Of a stretch of 64,000 nucleotides of DNA, positions 1 through 8,205 are shown one piece after another. Numbering within the stretch: position 1 is the stretch's first letter; every line of letters begins with the position of its first letter. A program made the translations under genes and the position numbers. Source of the stretch: CAVWDU01 sp963840725 (GTDB lineage: Bacteria; Pseudomonadota; Gammaproteobacteria; Pseudomonadales; Halieaceae); the NCBI GenBank assembly GCA_963840725.1, contig CAWIZY010000016.1, positions 1,488,001 to 1,552,000 on the forward strand. Direction: 5' to 3'. Under the pieces are notes generated by a model, which had not been told where the DNA came from, did no database searches, and was given only the letters and a program-made list of their open reading frames with translations.

Positions 1-108
1 CACAAAGGCAAAGGCTACGGCCTCTGGCACCAGCGCCAGCGCCACCGTCAGGCCCGACAGGACATCGTTTTTAACGGTAGCAACTTTACTCGGGTGAAAC
101 TCAAACAT
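1..108 (-). CDS. SulP family inorganic anion transporter, N-terminal fragment
   Basis: Only the first 36 codons lie in the window; the gene runs off the left edge. The translation starts MFEFHPSKVATVKNDVLSGL and continues into a hydrophobic stretch ending PEAVAFAFV. This is the typical opening of SulP (SLC26-like) transporters, inner-membrane proteins that move sulfate, bicarbonate or other anions. The substrate cannot be told from the N-terminus. The ATG is at 108 on the minus strand. The gene reads away from the tandem array at 335-619, and I see nothing clear in the 226 bases between them. Confidence 0.8.
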   Translation of the reverse strand, partial: MFEFHPSKVATVKNDVLSGLTVALALVPEAVAFAFV

Positions 109-334
109 GTAGCACTCTCAACAGGCTGCCGGTGCCTCGTCACCGTTTAAGGTGCACGGGCAGCTGGAATTGATGAACCAATCGGCGGGGCTGGTTGTTA
201 TGCGACGACAGGAGCGGTGGCGCAGTCTAGTGGATGCCCCTCGGAGGCACAATCCGATGACCGCTTACTGTGAAGAAGTTACAGTGAAAACCCCCGGCCA
301 GCAGGCTCCACCCTGCGGGAGGCGCAAGTTTGGA

Positions 335-619
335 GGAAAGCCGGGGAAAGCCGGGACACCCACGAAACGCGGGGAAAGCCGGGACACCCACGAAACGGGG
401 GAAAGCCGGGACACCCACAAATAAGGAAAGCCGGAGACGGGAAAGCCGGGAACCGGGGGAAAGCCGGGACACCCACGAAACGGGGGAAAGCCGGGACACC
501 CACGAAATAAGGAAAGCCGGAGACGGGAAGGGAAAGCCGGGACACCCACGGGAAAGCGCGGACACCCACGGGAAAGCGGGGACACCCACGGGAAAGCCGG
601 GACCCCCACTGACCGGGGG
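335..619. repeat. Degenerate tandem array of GGAAAGCCGGGACACCCAC units
   Basis: About a dozen imperfect copies of GGAAAGCCGGGACACCCAC are joined by short variable tails (gaaacggg, aaataa, gagacggg). Unit spacing is about 15-28 bp. A block of three units (about 399-450) is repeated at about 477-525, so the array grew partly by segmental duplication. Read on the minus strand the core is GTGGGTGTCCCGGCTTTCC, which contains the small palindrome GGG-TGT-CCC and matches the core of the arrays at 6895-7065, 16012-16098 and near 17430. Open reading frames through it give low-complexity GVPAFP-type peptides and are not believable genes. The bases from 620 to the next start at 729 show only a plausible leader. 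Confidence 0.85.
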
Positions 620-728
620 CAGCGAGATTGATTATGTCCACCAGACACTGCTTCAATAGAGTGCCACAGTGAACACTACCTGTTAGAACCAGCAACGATT
701 GTCGATAAGGCTGGAAGAGAGGCTGAAT

Positions 729-1427
729 ATGTTAGCAATACGCCATAGCGAAGACCGCGGCAAGGCCAGCTTCGGCTGGCTGAATAGCCGTCATACTTTC
801 TCCTTTGGCCACTACCACGACCCGCAGCAGATGGGTTTTGGCCCGTTGAGGGTCATCAACGAGGATCGTGTAAAGCCAGGACGGGGGTTCGATGCTCACG
901 GTCACCGGGATATGGAAATCATTTCCTATGTACTCGATGGCGCGCTGAGGCACGAAGACAACATGGGTAACGGTTCACTGATACGGCCGGGTGACGTCCA
1001 GCGGATGACGGCGGGGACCGGTGTGCTGCACAGCGAATACAATGCATCCAGTGAAGACGAGGTGCATTTTATGCAGATTTGGATTGTGCCCGACCGGGCG
1101 GGACTGGAACCGGGCTATGAGCAGCAAGCCTTCCCGCCTCTGACAAGACAAAACCAGCTGCGTCTGGTGGGCTCGACCGACGGTCGGGAGGGGTCTGTGC
1201 TTATCCATCAGGACCTTTGCATGTATGCCGGGCTGTTGGACGCGGGCGTAGCTCTGGTGCACGCGTTTACGCCTGGCCGTTGCGGCTGGCTGCAGCTGCT
1301 GCGCGGCGAGGTCGTGGCCAACGGCACTGCCCTCTCTGTCGGCGACGGTTTGGCACTGCGGGATATGCCGACGCTGGAGCTGCGTGCCAAGACGGAGGCG
1401 GAAGTGCTCTTATTCGATATGGTCTGA
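729..1427 (+). CDS. Pirin family protein, YhhW-like (putative quercetin 2,3-dioxygenase)
   Basis: This 232-residue bicupin starts MLAIRHSEDRGKASFGWL. The stretch HTFSFGHYHDPQQMGFGPLR is diagnostic of the YhhW/pirin family, and the N-terminal cupin metal ligands are visible in GFDAHGHRDMEI and in the later LHSEYNAS segment. E. coli YhhW is of nearly the same length and oxidises quercetin in vitro; the natural substrate is unknown. I chose the ATG at 729 because it has a purine-rich GGAAGAGAGG upstream and starts where the family starts; a TTG at 699 in the same frame would add ten residues. A second pirin gene follows 150 bp downstream, so the pair may share a role. Confidence 0.9.
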   Translation: MLAIRHSEDRGKASFGWLNSRHTFSFGHYHDPQQMGFGPLRVINEDRVKPGRGFDAHGHRDMEIISYVLDGALRHEDNMGNGSLIRPGDVQRMTAGTGVLHSEYNASSEDEVHFMQIWIVPDRAGLEPGYEQQAFPPLTRQNQLRLVGSTDGREGSVLIHQDLCMYAGLLDAGVALVHAFTPGRCGWLQLLRGEVVANGTALSVGDGLALRDMPTLELRAKTEAEVLLFDMV

Positions 1428-1577
1428 GACCTCGGGCAATTGAGGCACGGGCCCACGAACCACTGAGGTCTTGCGTTGGGCGTCTGCGGAATCGAGGGTC
1501 TTAAAGTATTCGACCATCACCGACACAAGGTGATGCAAAAGCAGTGTGATCAAGCAATCAAATGATGGAGAAACACT

Positions 1578-2480
1578 ATGAGCTATTTTGAATCCGCGGA
1601 GGCCCTGTGCAGGGCGCGTGAGGGGAGTGTTGCTCTACGTATAGAGCCCAAACTTGCGGATCTGGGCGAGTTTTCGGTGCGCAGATCCCTACCGGCGCGT
1701 CAGCGGCGTATGGTGGGCCCCTTCGTGTTTTTCGATCACATGGGGCCAGCGGAATTCCCTCCGGGCAAGGGCATCGCGGTTCGCCCTCACCCTCATATCG
1801 GCATCGCCACTATCACCTACCTTTTTCGGGGCGAAATCATGCACCGGGATAGTCTCGGTGTTGAGCAGCCTATTACTCCAGGCGCGGTCAATCTGATGGT
1901 GGCAGGCGCGGGCATCGTACATTCCGAGCGGGCAGGCTCCGACCTGGAGGTTACATCCCAACTGCACGGGATTCAGAGCTGGATCGCGCTGCCCGCTGAA
2001 CAGCAAGAGATCGATGCGGCTTTTACCCACTATCCGGAGGGTGAGCTGCCTGATGTCGCGATGGAGGGCGTCCGGGTGCGAATTATTATGGGTGAGGCCT
2101 ATGGTGAACGGTCCCCAGTGCAAACTTTTTCCCGCACCCTTTATTTGGATGTCGAGCTGCAGGCTGGCGCGGCGCTGGATCTTCCCGGCGGTGAACAGGA
2201 GCTGGCTTTCTATGTGGTCGAGGGTACGCTCGAGGTAGATGGCGAGGCTGTGGAGGCCGGTGTGATGGCGGTCGCTTGCCCGGATAAAGCCGTATGTATT
2301 CGGGGCTTGAAGAACAGTCGGGTGATGGTGGTGGGTGGTGACAATATCGGCCCCCGGGAGATTTTCTGGAACTTCGTATCAACAACCAAGGCGAGGATTG
2401 ATCGGGCCAAACAGGACTGGCGCGATCAGGCCTTTGCTATGGTTCCCGGAGATGATGAGTTTATACCGCTTCCCGAGTAG
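1578..2480 (+). CDS. Pirin family protein (YhaK/pirin-like bicupin)
   Basis: This 300-residue cytoplasmic cupin has the pirin hallmarks RMVGPFVFFDHMGP, RPHPHIGIATITYLF (metal-binding histidines) and GIVHSER, in that order within the first 120 residues. A C-terminal cupin follows, ending in FIPLPE. Pirins are iron-binding redox-sensitive proteins; some have quercetinase activity and others bind regulatory or metabolic enzymes, so the role here is open. The ATG at 1578 follows GATGGAGAAACACT, a good ribosome-binding site. It lies downstream of another pirin-type gene on the same strand. A weak CCCCC/GGGGG inverted repeat near 2547-2572 could end the unit, but I do not call it as a terminator. 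Confidence 0.9.
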   Translation: MSYFESAEALCRAREGSVALRIEPKLADLGEFSVRRSLPARQRRMVGPFVFFDHMGPAEFPPGKGIAVRPHPHIGIATITYLFRGEIMHRDSLGVEQPITPGAVNLMVAGAGIVHSERAGSDLEVTSQLHGIQSWIALPAEQQEIDAAFTHYPEGELPDVAMEGVRVRIIMGEAYGERSPVQTFSRTLYLDVELQAGAALDLPGGEQELAFYVVEGTLEVDGEAVEAGVMAVACPDKAVCIRGLKNSRVMVVGGDNIGPREIFWNFVSTTKARIDRAKQDWRDQAFAMVPGDDEFIPLPE

Positions 2481-2677
2481 TAGCCCCCAGAGTAAAGCCC
2501 GCATCAGCGTGTCGGGGCTGGCTATCCCAAAACACGATTGCCCAAGCGCCCCCGGTTGCAGCGCTGGGGGTTTGATGTCGGTTAACTTTACAAAGCTTGC
2601 GAAACCCGGTGCCGGTGAAACTCGGCCTGTTTCTATATGCGATTGAAATTAAAGCGTAAAAAAGTCTAAAACGGCAC

Positions 2678-2694
2678 TTGGCATACCCTTTGCA
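2678..2694 (+). promoter_or_regulatory. Sigma-54 (RpoN) -24/-12 promoter for the PEP-CTERM gene
   Basis: The bases TTGGCATACCCTTTGCA match the RpoN consensus YTGGCAYG-N4-TTGCW. The invariant GG (2680-2681) and GC (2692-2693) are separated by exactly 10 bp. The predicted transcription start is about 12 bp further on, giving a leader of roughly 60 bases before the ATG at 2765. RpoN together with the PrsK/PrsR two-component system is known to control PEP-CTERM protein genes in other bacteria, which fits the gene downstream. Confidence 0.65.
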
Positions 2695-2764
2695 TCGTCC
2701 CTGTGGAGCGGGCCAGTTTGCCGGATACAGGCAGCGAACCGACTAAAAAAAATTGAGGGACGGT

Positions 2765-3535
2765 ATGAAAAATTTTACGAGTATGGTGTTTGGTGCAACG
2801 CTGCTAGCGGCTTCCAGCGCACAGGCCATTATTATCGACTTTGTGGATTTAGCAGAGGCCTCGGATGGTTTGGGCGAGAGCGCCTGGGGTCCCCTGGCAA
2901 TTACCGACGGCGGTTTTACCACCTCGATCACTGCCAAAAACACTACGACCGGGGATGCTGCCTGGGCCTATCTAGACTATCGACACGCGGGTCTGGGCGT
3001 GTGTAAAAAGCTGAACGGGCAGGCTGATGCGGCAGTGCAGGGCGGCCCTGGTGATACTGATCAGGGAAACACCGCGCGCGCAGGCAAGAGCAGCAACATT
3101 TGTAGCCCTGCGAGCGACGACAACACCACTGTTAGTGAAGAGCTGATGTTTGTCTTCGATCAGGATGTCATCATTAACAAGATCTGGTTGAACAATACCC
3201 ATGATCCCAGCCCCAGCGGTCAGATCCTTGATCCGGAAACGGTGCTGATTAACGGCGCATCCACCGTAGTACTTGGCAACGGTTACGCCGAGGGCAACGC
3301 CTACAATGCCCAGGGAAACCTAAACGCGGATGTGAGTAATTTCCTGGGCGGTTACAGGGTGGCTGCCAATACCATCTTCTCGATTGGTTACGGTGGTGCT
3401 ATGGGTGAGGAATTCTATATCAGTGGTGTTGACATAGAACTCGATGGCGGTGGGACAAATGTGCCCGTGCCGGGTACGCTGATTCTGCTAGGTTCCGCCA
3501 TTCTTGGCCTGGGGCTGGGGCGGCGCCGAAAGTAG
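2765..3535 (+). CDS. PEP-CTERM (VPVPG-type) sorting-domain secreted protein
   Basis: The 256-residue protein has a Sec signal peptide (MKNFTSMVFGATLLAASSAQA). Its C-terminus is a tripartite sorting tail: VPVPGTL, a hydrophobic helix (LILLGSAILGLGLG) and a terminal RRRK. In this family EpsH/XrtA-type exosortase recognises the tail and the protein goes to the outer surface, often with exopolysaccharide export. The body is rich in Asn, Thr and Gly and resembles no enzyme I know. GAGGGA precedes the ATG at 2765; the TTG at 2753 is less likely. A sigma-54-like promoter lies 70 bp upstream and a strong terminator follows, so it is probably a single-gene unit. No exosortase gene is in the window. 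Confidence 0.85.
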   Translation: MKNFTSMVFGATLLAASSAQAIIIDFVDLAEASDGLGESAWGPLAITDGGFTTSITAKNTTTGDAAWAYLDYRHAGLGVCKKLNGQADAAVQGGPGDTDQGNTARAGKSSNICSPASDDNTTVSEELMFVFDQDVIINKIWLNNTHDPSPSGQILDPETVLINGASTVVLGNGYAEGNAYNAQGNLNADVSNFLGGYRVAANTIFSIGYGGAMGEEFYISGVDIELDGGGTNVPVPGTLILLGSAILGLGLGRRRK

Positions 3536-3683
3536 CGCCACTGAGCAAGGCGATGAGTGTCTTTGGTGACGGGTGTTTGCGCACCGGGGCAGAGACACTT
3601 TGGAATAAAAGCATTTGTCAGAAGATGTGAATGGAAATCTAGTCTAGAAAACCGGAATAGAAATTGAGATAGCAGGCCCGCGT

Positions 3684-3726
3684 AAAAGCCCCGGAAGAAA
3701 CAAAGTTCTCCCGGGGCTTTTTTTCG
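3684..3726 (+). terminator. Rho-independent terminator after the PEP-CTERM gene
   Basis: AAAAGCCCCGG (3684-3694) pairs with CCGGGGCTTTTTTT (3711-3724) around a 16-base loop, giving an 11-bp stem followed by a T-run. It stands about 150 bp after the stop codon at 3535. Because of the A-run on the left it could also act on the other strand, but no convergent gene is seen. Confidence 0.85.
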
Positions 3727-3992
3727 AACAGTCGCCTGCACAAACAATCAGTAGCGAACCGGTGGTTGAATTTTCACAGTTCTTATCGCGGGCGCGACTT
3801 TCTACTGGCGCGCTCCTTTCGCCCCGCCCAGGGGCAACTCTATACTGCCGCTGTGTTTTATCCGCACGCAGAACGGCCAGGCACCTGCGCAATCCTGGCT
3901 TGAACTGTCCTGGCGGATATAGAGCTGGCGGTTGAGAAGTGCTTCCTCTCGGGGCTTGCTACCTATGCGTTCTCAATCTGAGGATAATACTG

Positions 3993-5678
3993 ATGCACAA
4001 GATTCTGCTTGGCCGTTGGCTGCTGCTCACCCTACTTACCACGTCGCTTCAAGCAGCACCCCCGGGACCGCCAATGGGGCATGGCAGTTATGACGACCTG
4101 GTCAGCCTGCTGACTGAATTCATTGGGTGGCGATCCGGTGGTGCTGAGCACTCGGGCAGTATCTGGGTAGATGATGCAGGGCACCCCATCGAGCGGGTCA
4201 TCGACTTCAGCGAGGCAGCTGTGACGCGGCGCGTCAAAGACTTGCAGGCTTTCCAGGCTCGTATGCAGGCCATGAATGTGGCCGCCTGGCCGCGAGCGGA
4301 ACAGGTGGACTGGCTGGCGGTACGTTCGCGTCTGGACCAACAGGAATATCGGCTGCGTCTGTCCCGCCCCTGGGCTCGCGACCCCGGCTTTTACATCGAC
4401 CGCCTGGTGACGCCCGCGTTCACGGAACTGCCGGTGGCGGACGCCGACAAAGGCCGCTTGCTGAAGCAATTGCGTGCCATACCAATACTTCTGCGACAGG
4501 CGCGAGTGACGCTGGATGACGTCGCGGCCGACTATGTCGCACTCGCTATCTACAACTTGTCGAACAGCGACGGGGTCGGTCACGGTTATCCCTACCGAGC
4601 TACACCGCCCGCAGGGGTGCTGGGATGGTACGCCGACCTCGAGGCGCGGGCGGCGCTCGCGCAACCAGAACTGGTTGAGGATATCGGGGCCGCCTGGGCG
4701 GCAACCCGTTCGTTTGATGCATGGCTCAAGAGCCGGCAAGGCGGCTGGACCGCCAGCGCCGGTTCGGGCAGGCCGGCATTCGACTGGTATCTGAAATACG
4801 TGAAGCTGATGCCCTGGACCAGCGATGAACTGGTGGTCTTGGGCGAACGGGAGCTCGATCGGTTGTGGGCAACCTATGCGCTGGAGCGTCACCGCAATCG
4901 CCAATTGCCCGAGTTACAGCCGGCTGCCAGCGATAAGGATTATCAAGCGCGCATCGCTGCGACTGATGCGCGCATTCGCCAATTTCTTGATCAGCGAGCC
5001 ATAGTGACTGTTCCAGACGACGTCGGGTTTCTGGAGACCAACGTGCCCTGGCTGGTGAGACCGGGTGGGCGCAACTTCTGGGAGGAAATTCAATTCCGCG
5101 ATCCATCACCTGATCATCTGCATGCGGTGATCCCCGGCCATCGCTTTGACCAGCTGATGGCGGAACGCCAGACCCATCCCGTTCGCAGCCGTATTGACTC
5201 CTCTTCCCGTATCGAAGGCTGGGCCACCTATCTCGAAGAAGCTATGGTGCAGGCCGGACTGTTTGAGGATCTGCCTCGGGCTCGGGAATTGATACAGGTT
5301 TTCGGGATATTCCGCGCCGCCCGGGTTCCCGCTGACATCTGGCTGCAAACCGGGGATCTCAGTGTTGGGGAAGTTGTGGACTACTGGCTGACCCGTGTCC
5401 CCTACCTCGACGAGAACGTCGCCCGCGTAGACGCGGAAATCTATCTTCGCAGGCCTCCCGGCTACGGGATTGGCTATGCCGCCGGGAAATGGCAAATGGA
5501 GCGACTTTTGGCGGACCGCAAGCGGCAGCTGGGCGATGGCTTCGAGCTCAGGGCATTTCACGACTACATGATGACGGCGGGTCGATTACCTCTCTCATTA
5601 TTGCGCTGGGACTTGACCGGCTTTGATGACGAGGTTAGGCGGTTCTGGGAGCGGGAGCCGCTGCCAACAGGCCGGTAA
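3993..5678 (+). CDS. Exported DUF885 family protein
   Basis: This 561-residue protein has a Sec signal peptide (MHKILLGRWLLLTLLTTSLQA). Its C-terminal half is DUF885-like, with IPGHRFDQ, RIEGWATYLEEA and a final GYGIGYAAGKWQMERLLADR. DUF885 proteins resemble zinc metallopeptidases, in which an HE(A/G)IPGHH-type motif and a downstream EGWA..Y.E motif form the metal site. Here the first motif reads HAVIPGH, so the glutamate after the first histidine is an alanine; catalysis may be altered or lost. I chose the ATG at 3993 because GAGGAT precedes it and the signal peptide starts there; an upstream TTG at 3939 is in frame but adds no sensible sequence. It appears to be a monocistronic gene. Confidence 0.8.
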   Translation: MHKILLGRWLLLTLLTTSLQAAPPGPPMGHGSYDDLVSLLTEFIGWRSGGAEHSGSIWVDDAGHPIERVIDFSEAAVTRRVKDLQAFQARMQAMNVAAWPRAEQVDWLAVRSRLDQQEYRLRLSRPWARDPGFYIDRLVTPAFTELPVADADKGRLLKQLRAIPILLRQARVTLDDVAADYVALAIYNLSNSDGVGHGYPYRATPPAGVLGWYADLEARAALAQPELVEDIGAAWAATRSFDAWLKSRQGGWTASAGSGRPAFDWYLKYVKLMPWTSDELVVLGERELDRLWATYALERHRNRQLPELQPAASDKDYQARIAATDARIRQFLDQRAIVTVPDDVGFLETNVPWLVRPGGRNFWEEIQFRDPSPDHLHAVIPGHRFDQLMAERQTHPVRSRIDSSSRIEGWATYLEEAMVQAGLFEDLPRARELIQVFGIFRAARVPADIWLQTGDLSVGEVVDYWLTRVPYLDENVARVDAEIYLRRPPGYGIGYAAGKWQMERLLADRKRQLGDGFELRAFHDYMMTAGRLPLSLLRWDLTGFDDEVRRFWEREPLPTGR

Positions 5679-5974
5679 AGGGCACCGCAAGCGGCAGGGA
5701 TGCCAGCGGCTTCAAGCTGCCGCCCGTACCGTAATTTTTCCTTGTTGGTTTAAGCATGGTTTTGCAATTTGTGCTCTGAAATCGCTTGCAGTTAATCTTG
5801 TGCGTGGGTAATAAGTGCGGCCATGGCCGGGCCTGTATTGCTACAAATGGCAGCATGTTTAGCGTCGCGCCGCCGACTCCAGGGGATTGGCTGCGTGGAT
5901 AGCTTTGAGCCTTGCACTGTCACTGTCTGGAGCTCGCTGCCCGGTTTGTACCCTGGAAAGCGAGTCTGGACCAA

Positions 5975-6270
5975 TCGTTCCTTCACGGTCGGTATGACTC
6001 TTTGTTGGATGGCCAGCGGCTGTTGGATTCCGGTATCTACATGCACTTCTACGCCACCGGTATCACCCCCGCGATGGCGATCAAGAACATTGTCAAGGGT
6101 TCTCAGTACGCGATTGCCTGCCTGGACAAAGACGGCAACAGCCTCGACGGCAGCAAGACCTACAAGATTCATCCGCCAAAGCATGTGCCCGCCAAGGACG
6201 TCTGGTCTTTCACGCTTTGCGATAACCAGACTCGCGGCCTGCTGCAGACCGATCAGCGTTTCCCGGGCGT
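5975..6270 (+). pseudogene. DUF1254/DUF1214 protein remnant, truncated at both ends
   Basis: About 95 codons match the middle of the DUF1254/DUF1214 family: YATGITPAM, then GSQYAIACLDKDGNSLDGSK, then HVPAKDVWSFTLCDNQTRGL and LQTDQRFPGVDG. Full-length family members have 450 residues or more, with a conserved N-terminal DUF1254 domain and a C-terminal end rich in Trp and Gly; neither is found in any frame nearby. The surrounding open frames (from 5823 and 5912) look non-coding. It is best read as a decayed internal fragment. The gap from 5679 to 5975 shows nothing else. Confidence 0.7.
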
Positions 6271-6402
6271 GGATGGCAACAAGCCGGGGCTGAAGCCAGG
6301 TGACCCCGAAGAGGTGAAGCAGTCTTTTAGCGGCGAGCAGCAATGCCCGACGGCACCAGTCACTGGTGCCCCGAGACCGGAGGCCGCGTCACAGGTGCAG
6401 AA

Positions 6403-6690
6403 CTATCGTGCGCCGTGTAAGCCCGATTGTAGAATTGCAGCGAGCAATTGCTGGCGCCGCTGCAAGTCGGCGTCGTGGAACAGCCGTAACTGCTGGTTGT
6501 AGCTGGTTGCAAGCTCGTTGAGAAAGTCGACCACCTGGTTGTGACGGGCGGCGCTTTCGATCTCCGGCAGCGAGGCTTCCTGCTGCCGCACGAAATCCCG
6601 CAACACGCGGCCGTAGGCAAGCATCTCCGCCTGGTCGGCGTGACGGCCATCGGGTATCTGCAGGGCGAGAGCATCAGGTTCGAGTGCCAT
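6403..6690 (-). CDS. Small hypothetical protein, 95 residues
   Basis: The ATG at 6690 is preceded by a strong AAGGAG at ideal spacing, which is the main reason to believe the gene. The product starts MALEPDALALQIPDGRHADQ and is predominantly helical and charged, with many Gln, Arg and Leu residues. It has no signal peptide or membrane segment, so it is probably cytoplasmic. I do not recognise the family. The open frame extends upstream to 6780, but that extension crosses the ribosome-binding site and looks non-coding. Its stop lies about 130 bp from the DUF1254 remnant on the other strand. Confidence 0.55.
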   Translation of the reverse strand: MALEPDALALQIPDGRHADQAEMLAYGRVLRDFVRQQEASLPEIESAARHNQVVDFLNELATSYNQQLRLFHDADLQRRQQLLAAILQSGLHGAR

Positions 6691-6894
6691 GGTTTCAACT
6701 CCTTGTGCGGCAACTGGTCGCGTTGTTTGCGGTGCAAATTTGCTAATGTTTTTGCAAATTGGGTGCCAACTGCTGCTCAAGTGCTGATCTTCAGGGTTAT
6801 CAATGGCTTGGGGTGTATTCGGGAGTTAGTCCGGCGGGTGGTTGATGGCTTCACTGCACTCGGGGCGAGCGTGATGCACCCGTTTTGCGCATTT

Positions 6895-7065
6895 CGTGGG
6901 TGTCCCGGTGTGCTTTTTTATGGGTGTCCCAGGGTGTTCCAGGGTGTCCCTTATGGGTGTCCCAGGGTTCTCCTTTTGTGGATGTCCCTGTGTGGTTTCT
7001 GTGTGGTTTTTATGGGTGTCCCAGTTTCTCCATCAGGTAATGGGTGTCCCAAGGTTCTTTCCCAA
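6895..7065. repeat. GGGTGTCC repeat array, plus orientation
   Basis: Seven copies of (A/G)TGGGTGTCCC or a close variant lie within about 170 bp, separated by irregular T- and G-rich spacers (for example agggtgttcc, agggttctcc, caaggttctt). Spacing is uneven, so this is not a strict tandem repeat. The core is the same as in the array at 335-619, but in the opposite orientation. No gene is visible between 6780 and 7122 apart from this array. Confidence 0.8.
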
Positions 7066-7122
7066 GGTTCTTAGGAGGTGCTTAGTTCATGCTGGGTAGT
7101 GGACTCGGCGTAAGGGGTGTCG

Positions 7123-8055
7123 TCAATTCACATGGCCATCGCTCAGGAACCGTCGCAGGGTGGCCAGGGCTTGCTCGGCGGCCTCCTCCTGGGGCAGGTG
7201 GCCGACCCCGGGCAGGACGACCAGGGTGGCCTCGGGCAGCGCTGCCAGATAGTCCTGAGCATTGGTGACCGGAATCATGGCGTCTTTCTCTCCCCACAAC
7301 AGCAGTGTCGGCGCGGTCACTTTCTGAAGCGCTGGAACGGGGTCGACCAGCACGGTCTGCCGCATCCGCTCCAGAAAGGCGTGTCGGACGCCGGGCGCGA
7401 GCAGCAGGTCATGGTAACGTTGCAGTCGTTCTCTGGTCATGGACTGGGGGTTGCCGTAGGCCGGGGCCAGAGACATGCGCAGCAACGGCCGTGGCATAAT
7501 CCACTGCATGATTGCCAGCGTTCCCGGCACTGCTGCGGGTGTGTTGTACTCGAAGCCGGGGCTGGCGAAGCCATCGGGTGCGATCAGCACCAGTCGCTCC
7601 GTGCGGGCCGGATAGCGTGCAGCAAAATTCCATGCCAATCGACCACCCATGGAATGGCCAACCACGCTGGCCCGCTCCAGCTCCAGGGTATCCATGAGGG
7701 TTGAGAGCACCTGCATATCGTGTTCAATCGAGTAGTCATCCGCCGGGTCCGGCCCGGTGAGTCCCGCGCCCGGGAGATCGTAGCGAATCACCCGAAATTC
7801 ATTGCCTAGCCCGTTCGCCCAGGCCTCCCAGCTGTGGAGGCTGCCTCCCAGGCCGTGCAGCATGACCACTGCCGGCGCATCTCTCGGCCCGCTATCGCGC
7901 AGGTGCAGTCGCAACCCTCCCACCGACAGGAAGTCCTCCGGTCCCCGGGCATACTTTGCCTCCAGCGACTCCACCGGTTTGTCGGGCGTCCACAGCCAAA
8001 TAAGCGCGGCTATAAAGAGCAGGAAGACGAGTGCCAATATGAACTTCAAGGTCAT
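7123..8055 (-). CDS. Alpha/beta hydrolase with N-terminal membrane anchor
   Basis: The 310-residue product begins with a hydrophobic segment (residues about 3-23, LKFILALVFLLFIAALIWLW). A complete alpha/beta-hydrolase fold follows. The oxyanion-hole motif is HGLGGS, the nucleophile elbow is GHSMGG, the acid is in LLLWGEKDAMIP and the catalytic His is in GVGHLPQ. The substrate is unknown, but the anchor suggests it acts at the periplasmic face of the inner membrane on a lipid or ester. The gene is divergent from the bchH relic, and the 150 bp between them carry two PpsR-like boxes, so it could share that control region. BchO is also an alpha/beta hydrolase, but I see nothing that specifically identifies this as BchO. 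Confidence 0.85.
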   Translation of the reverse strand: MTLKFILALVFLLFIAALIWLWTPDKPVESLEAKYARGPEDFLSVGGLRLHLRDSGPRDAPAVVMLHGLGGSLHSWEAWANGLGNEFRVIRYDLPGAGLTGPDPADDYSIEHDMQVLSTLMDTLELERASVVGHSMGGRLAWNFAARYPARTERLVLIAPDGFASPGFEYNTPAAVPGTLAIMQWIMPRPLLRMSLAPAYGNPQSMTRERLQRYHDLLLAPGVRHAFLERMRQTVLVDPVPALQKVTAPTLLLWGEKDAMIPVTNAQDYLAALPEATLVVLPGVGHLPQEEAAEQALATLRRFLSDGHVN

Positions 8056-8089
8056 TAGGGTTCCGGTGTTTGTCGGGAAACTGATCAGG

Positions 8090-8133
8090 TGTAACTATTA
8101 AAAGACAACTATCGGTGTCCAGTTTAGTTGACA
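8090..8133. promoter_or_regulatory. Two tandem CrtJ/PpsR-type operator boxes (TGT-N12-ACA)
   Basis: Box 1 has TGT at 8090-8092 and ACA at 8105-8107; box 2 has TGT at 8116-8118 and ACA at 8131-8133. Each has a 12-bp spacer and the boxes are 8 bp apart. TGT-N12-ACA is the established consensus of the photosystem repressors CrtJ/PpsR. Cooperative binding to two such palindromes 8 bp apart is known for the bchC promoter of Rhodobacter. They lie 73-116 bp before the start of the bchH relic, where a photosynthesis operator would be expected. The match is by inspection only. Confidence 0.6.
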
Positions 8134-8205
8134 CACATGCGAATACCAACTAAATTTGGCCTATGAATAGATTGATTATCAGCTAATTACAGGCGAGTAG
8201 ACGCG

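Noticed and set aside
335..619. CRISPR-like array
   Set aside because: Units are contiguous, degenerate and of changing length, there are no unique spacers of even size and no cas genes in the window.
227..695. Several overlapping open frames giving GVPAFP/VSRLS-rich proteins
   Set aside because: They are translations of the tandem repeat in several frames, with no start signal or family resemblance.
2545..2575. Terminator after the second pirin gene
   Set aside because: Only a 5-bp CCCCC/GGGGG stem with a long loop and a short T-run; too weak to call.
6541..7099. Open frames through the second repeat array (GCPGVLF-type peptides)
   Set aside because: They consist mainly of the GGGTGTCC repeat and lack a ribosome-binding site.
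7123..8055. bchO assignment for the hydrolase next to the bchH relic
   Set aside because: The alpha/beta-hydrolase fold and location are suggestive, but no BchO-specific feature could be identified, and membrane-anchored hydrolases of this kind are common.
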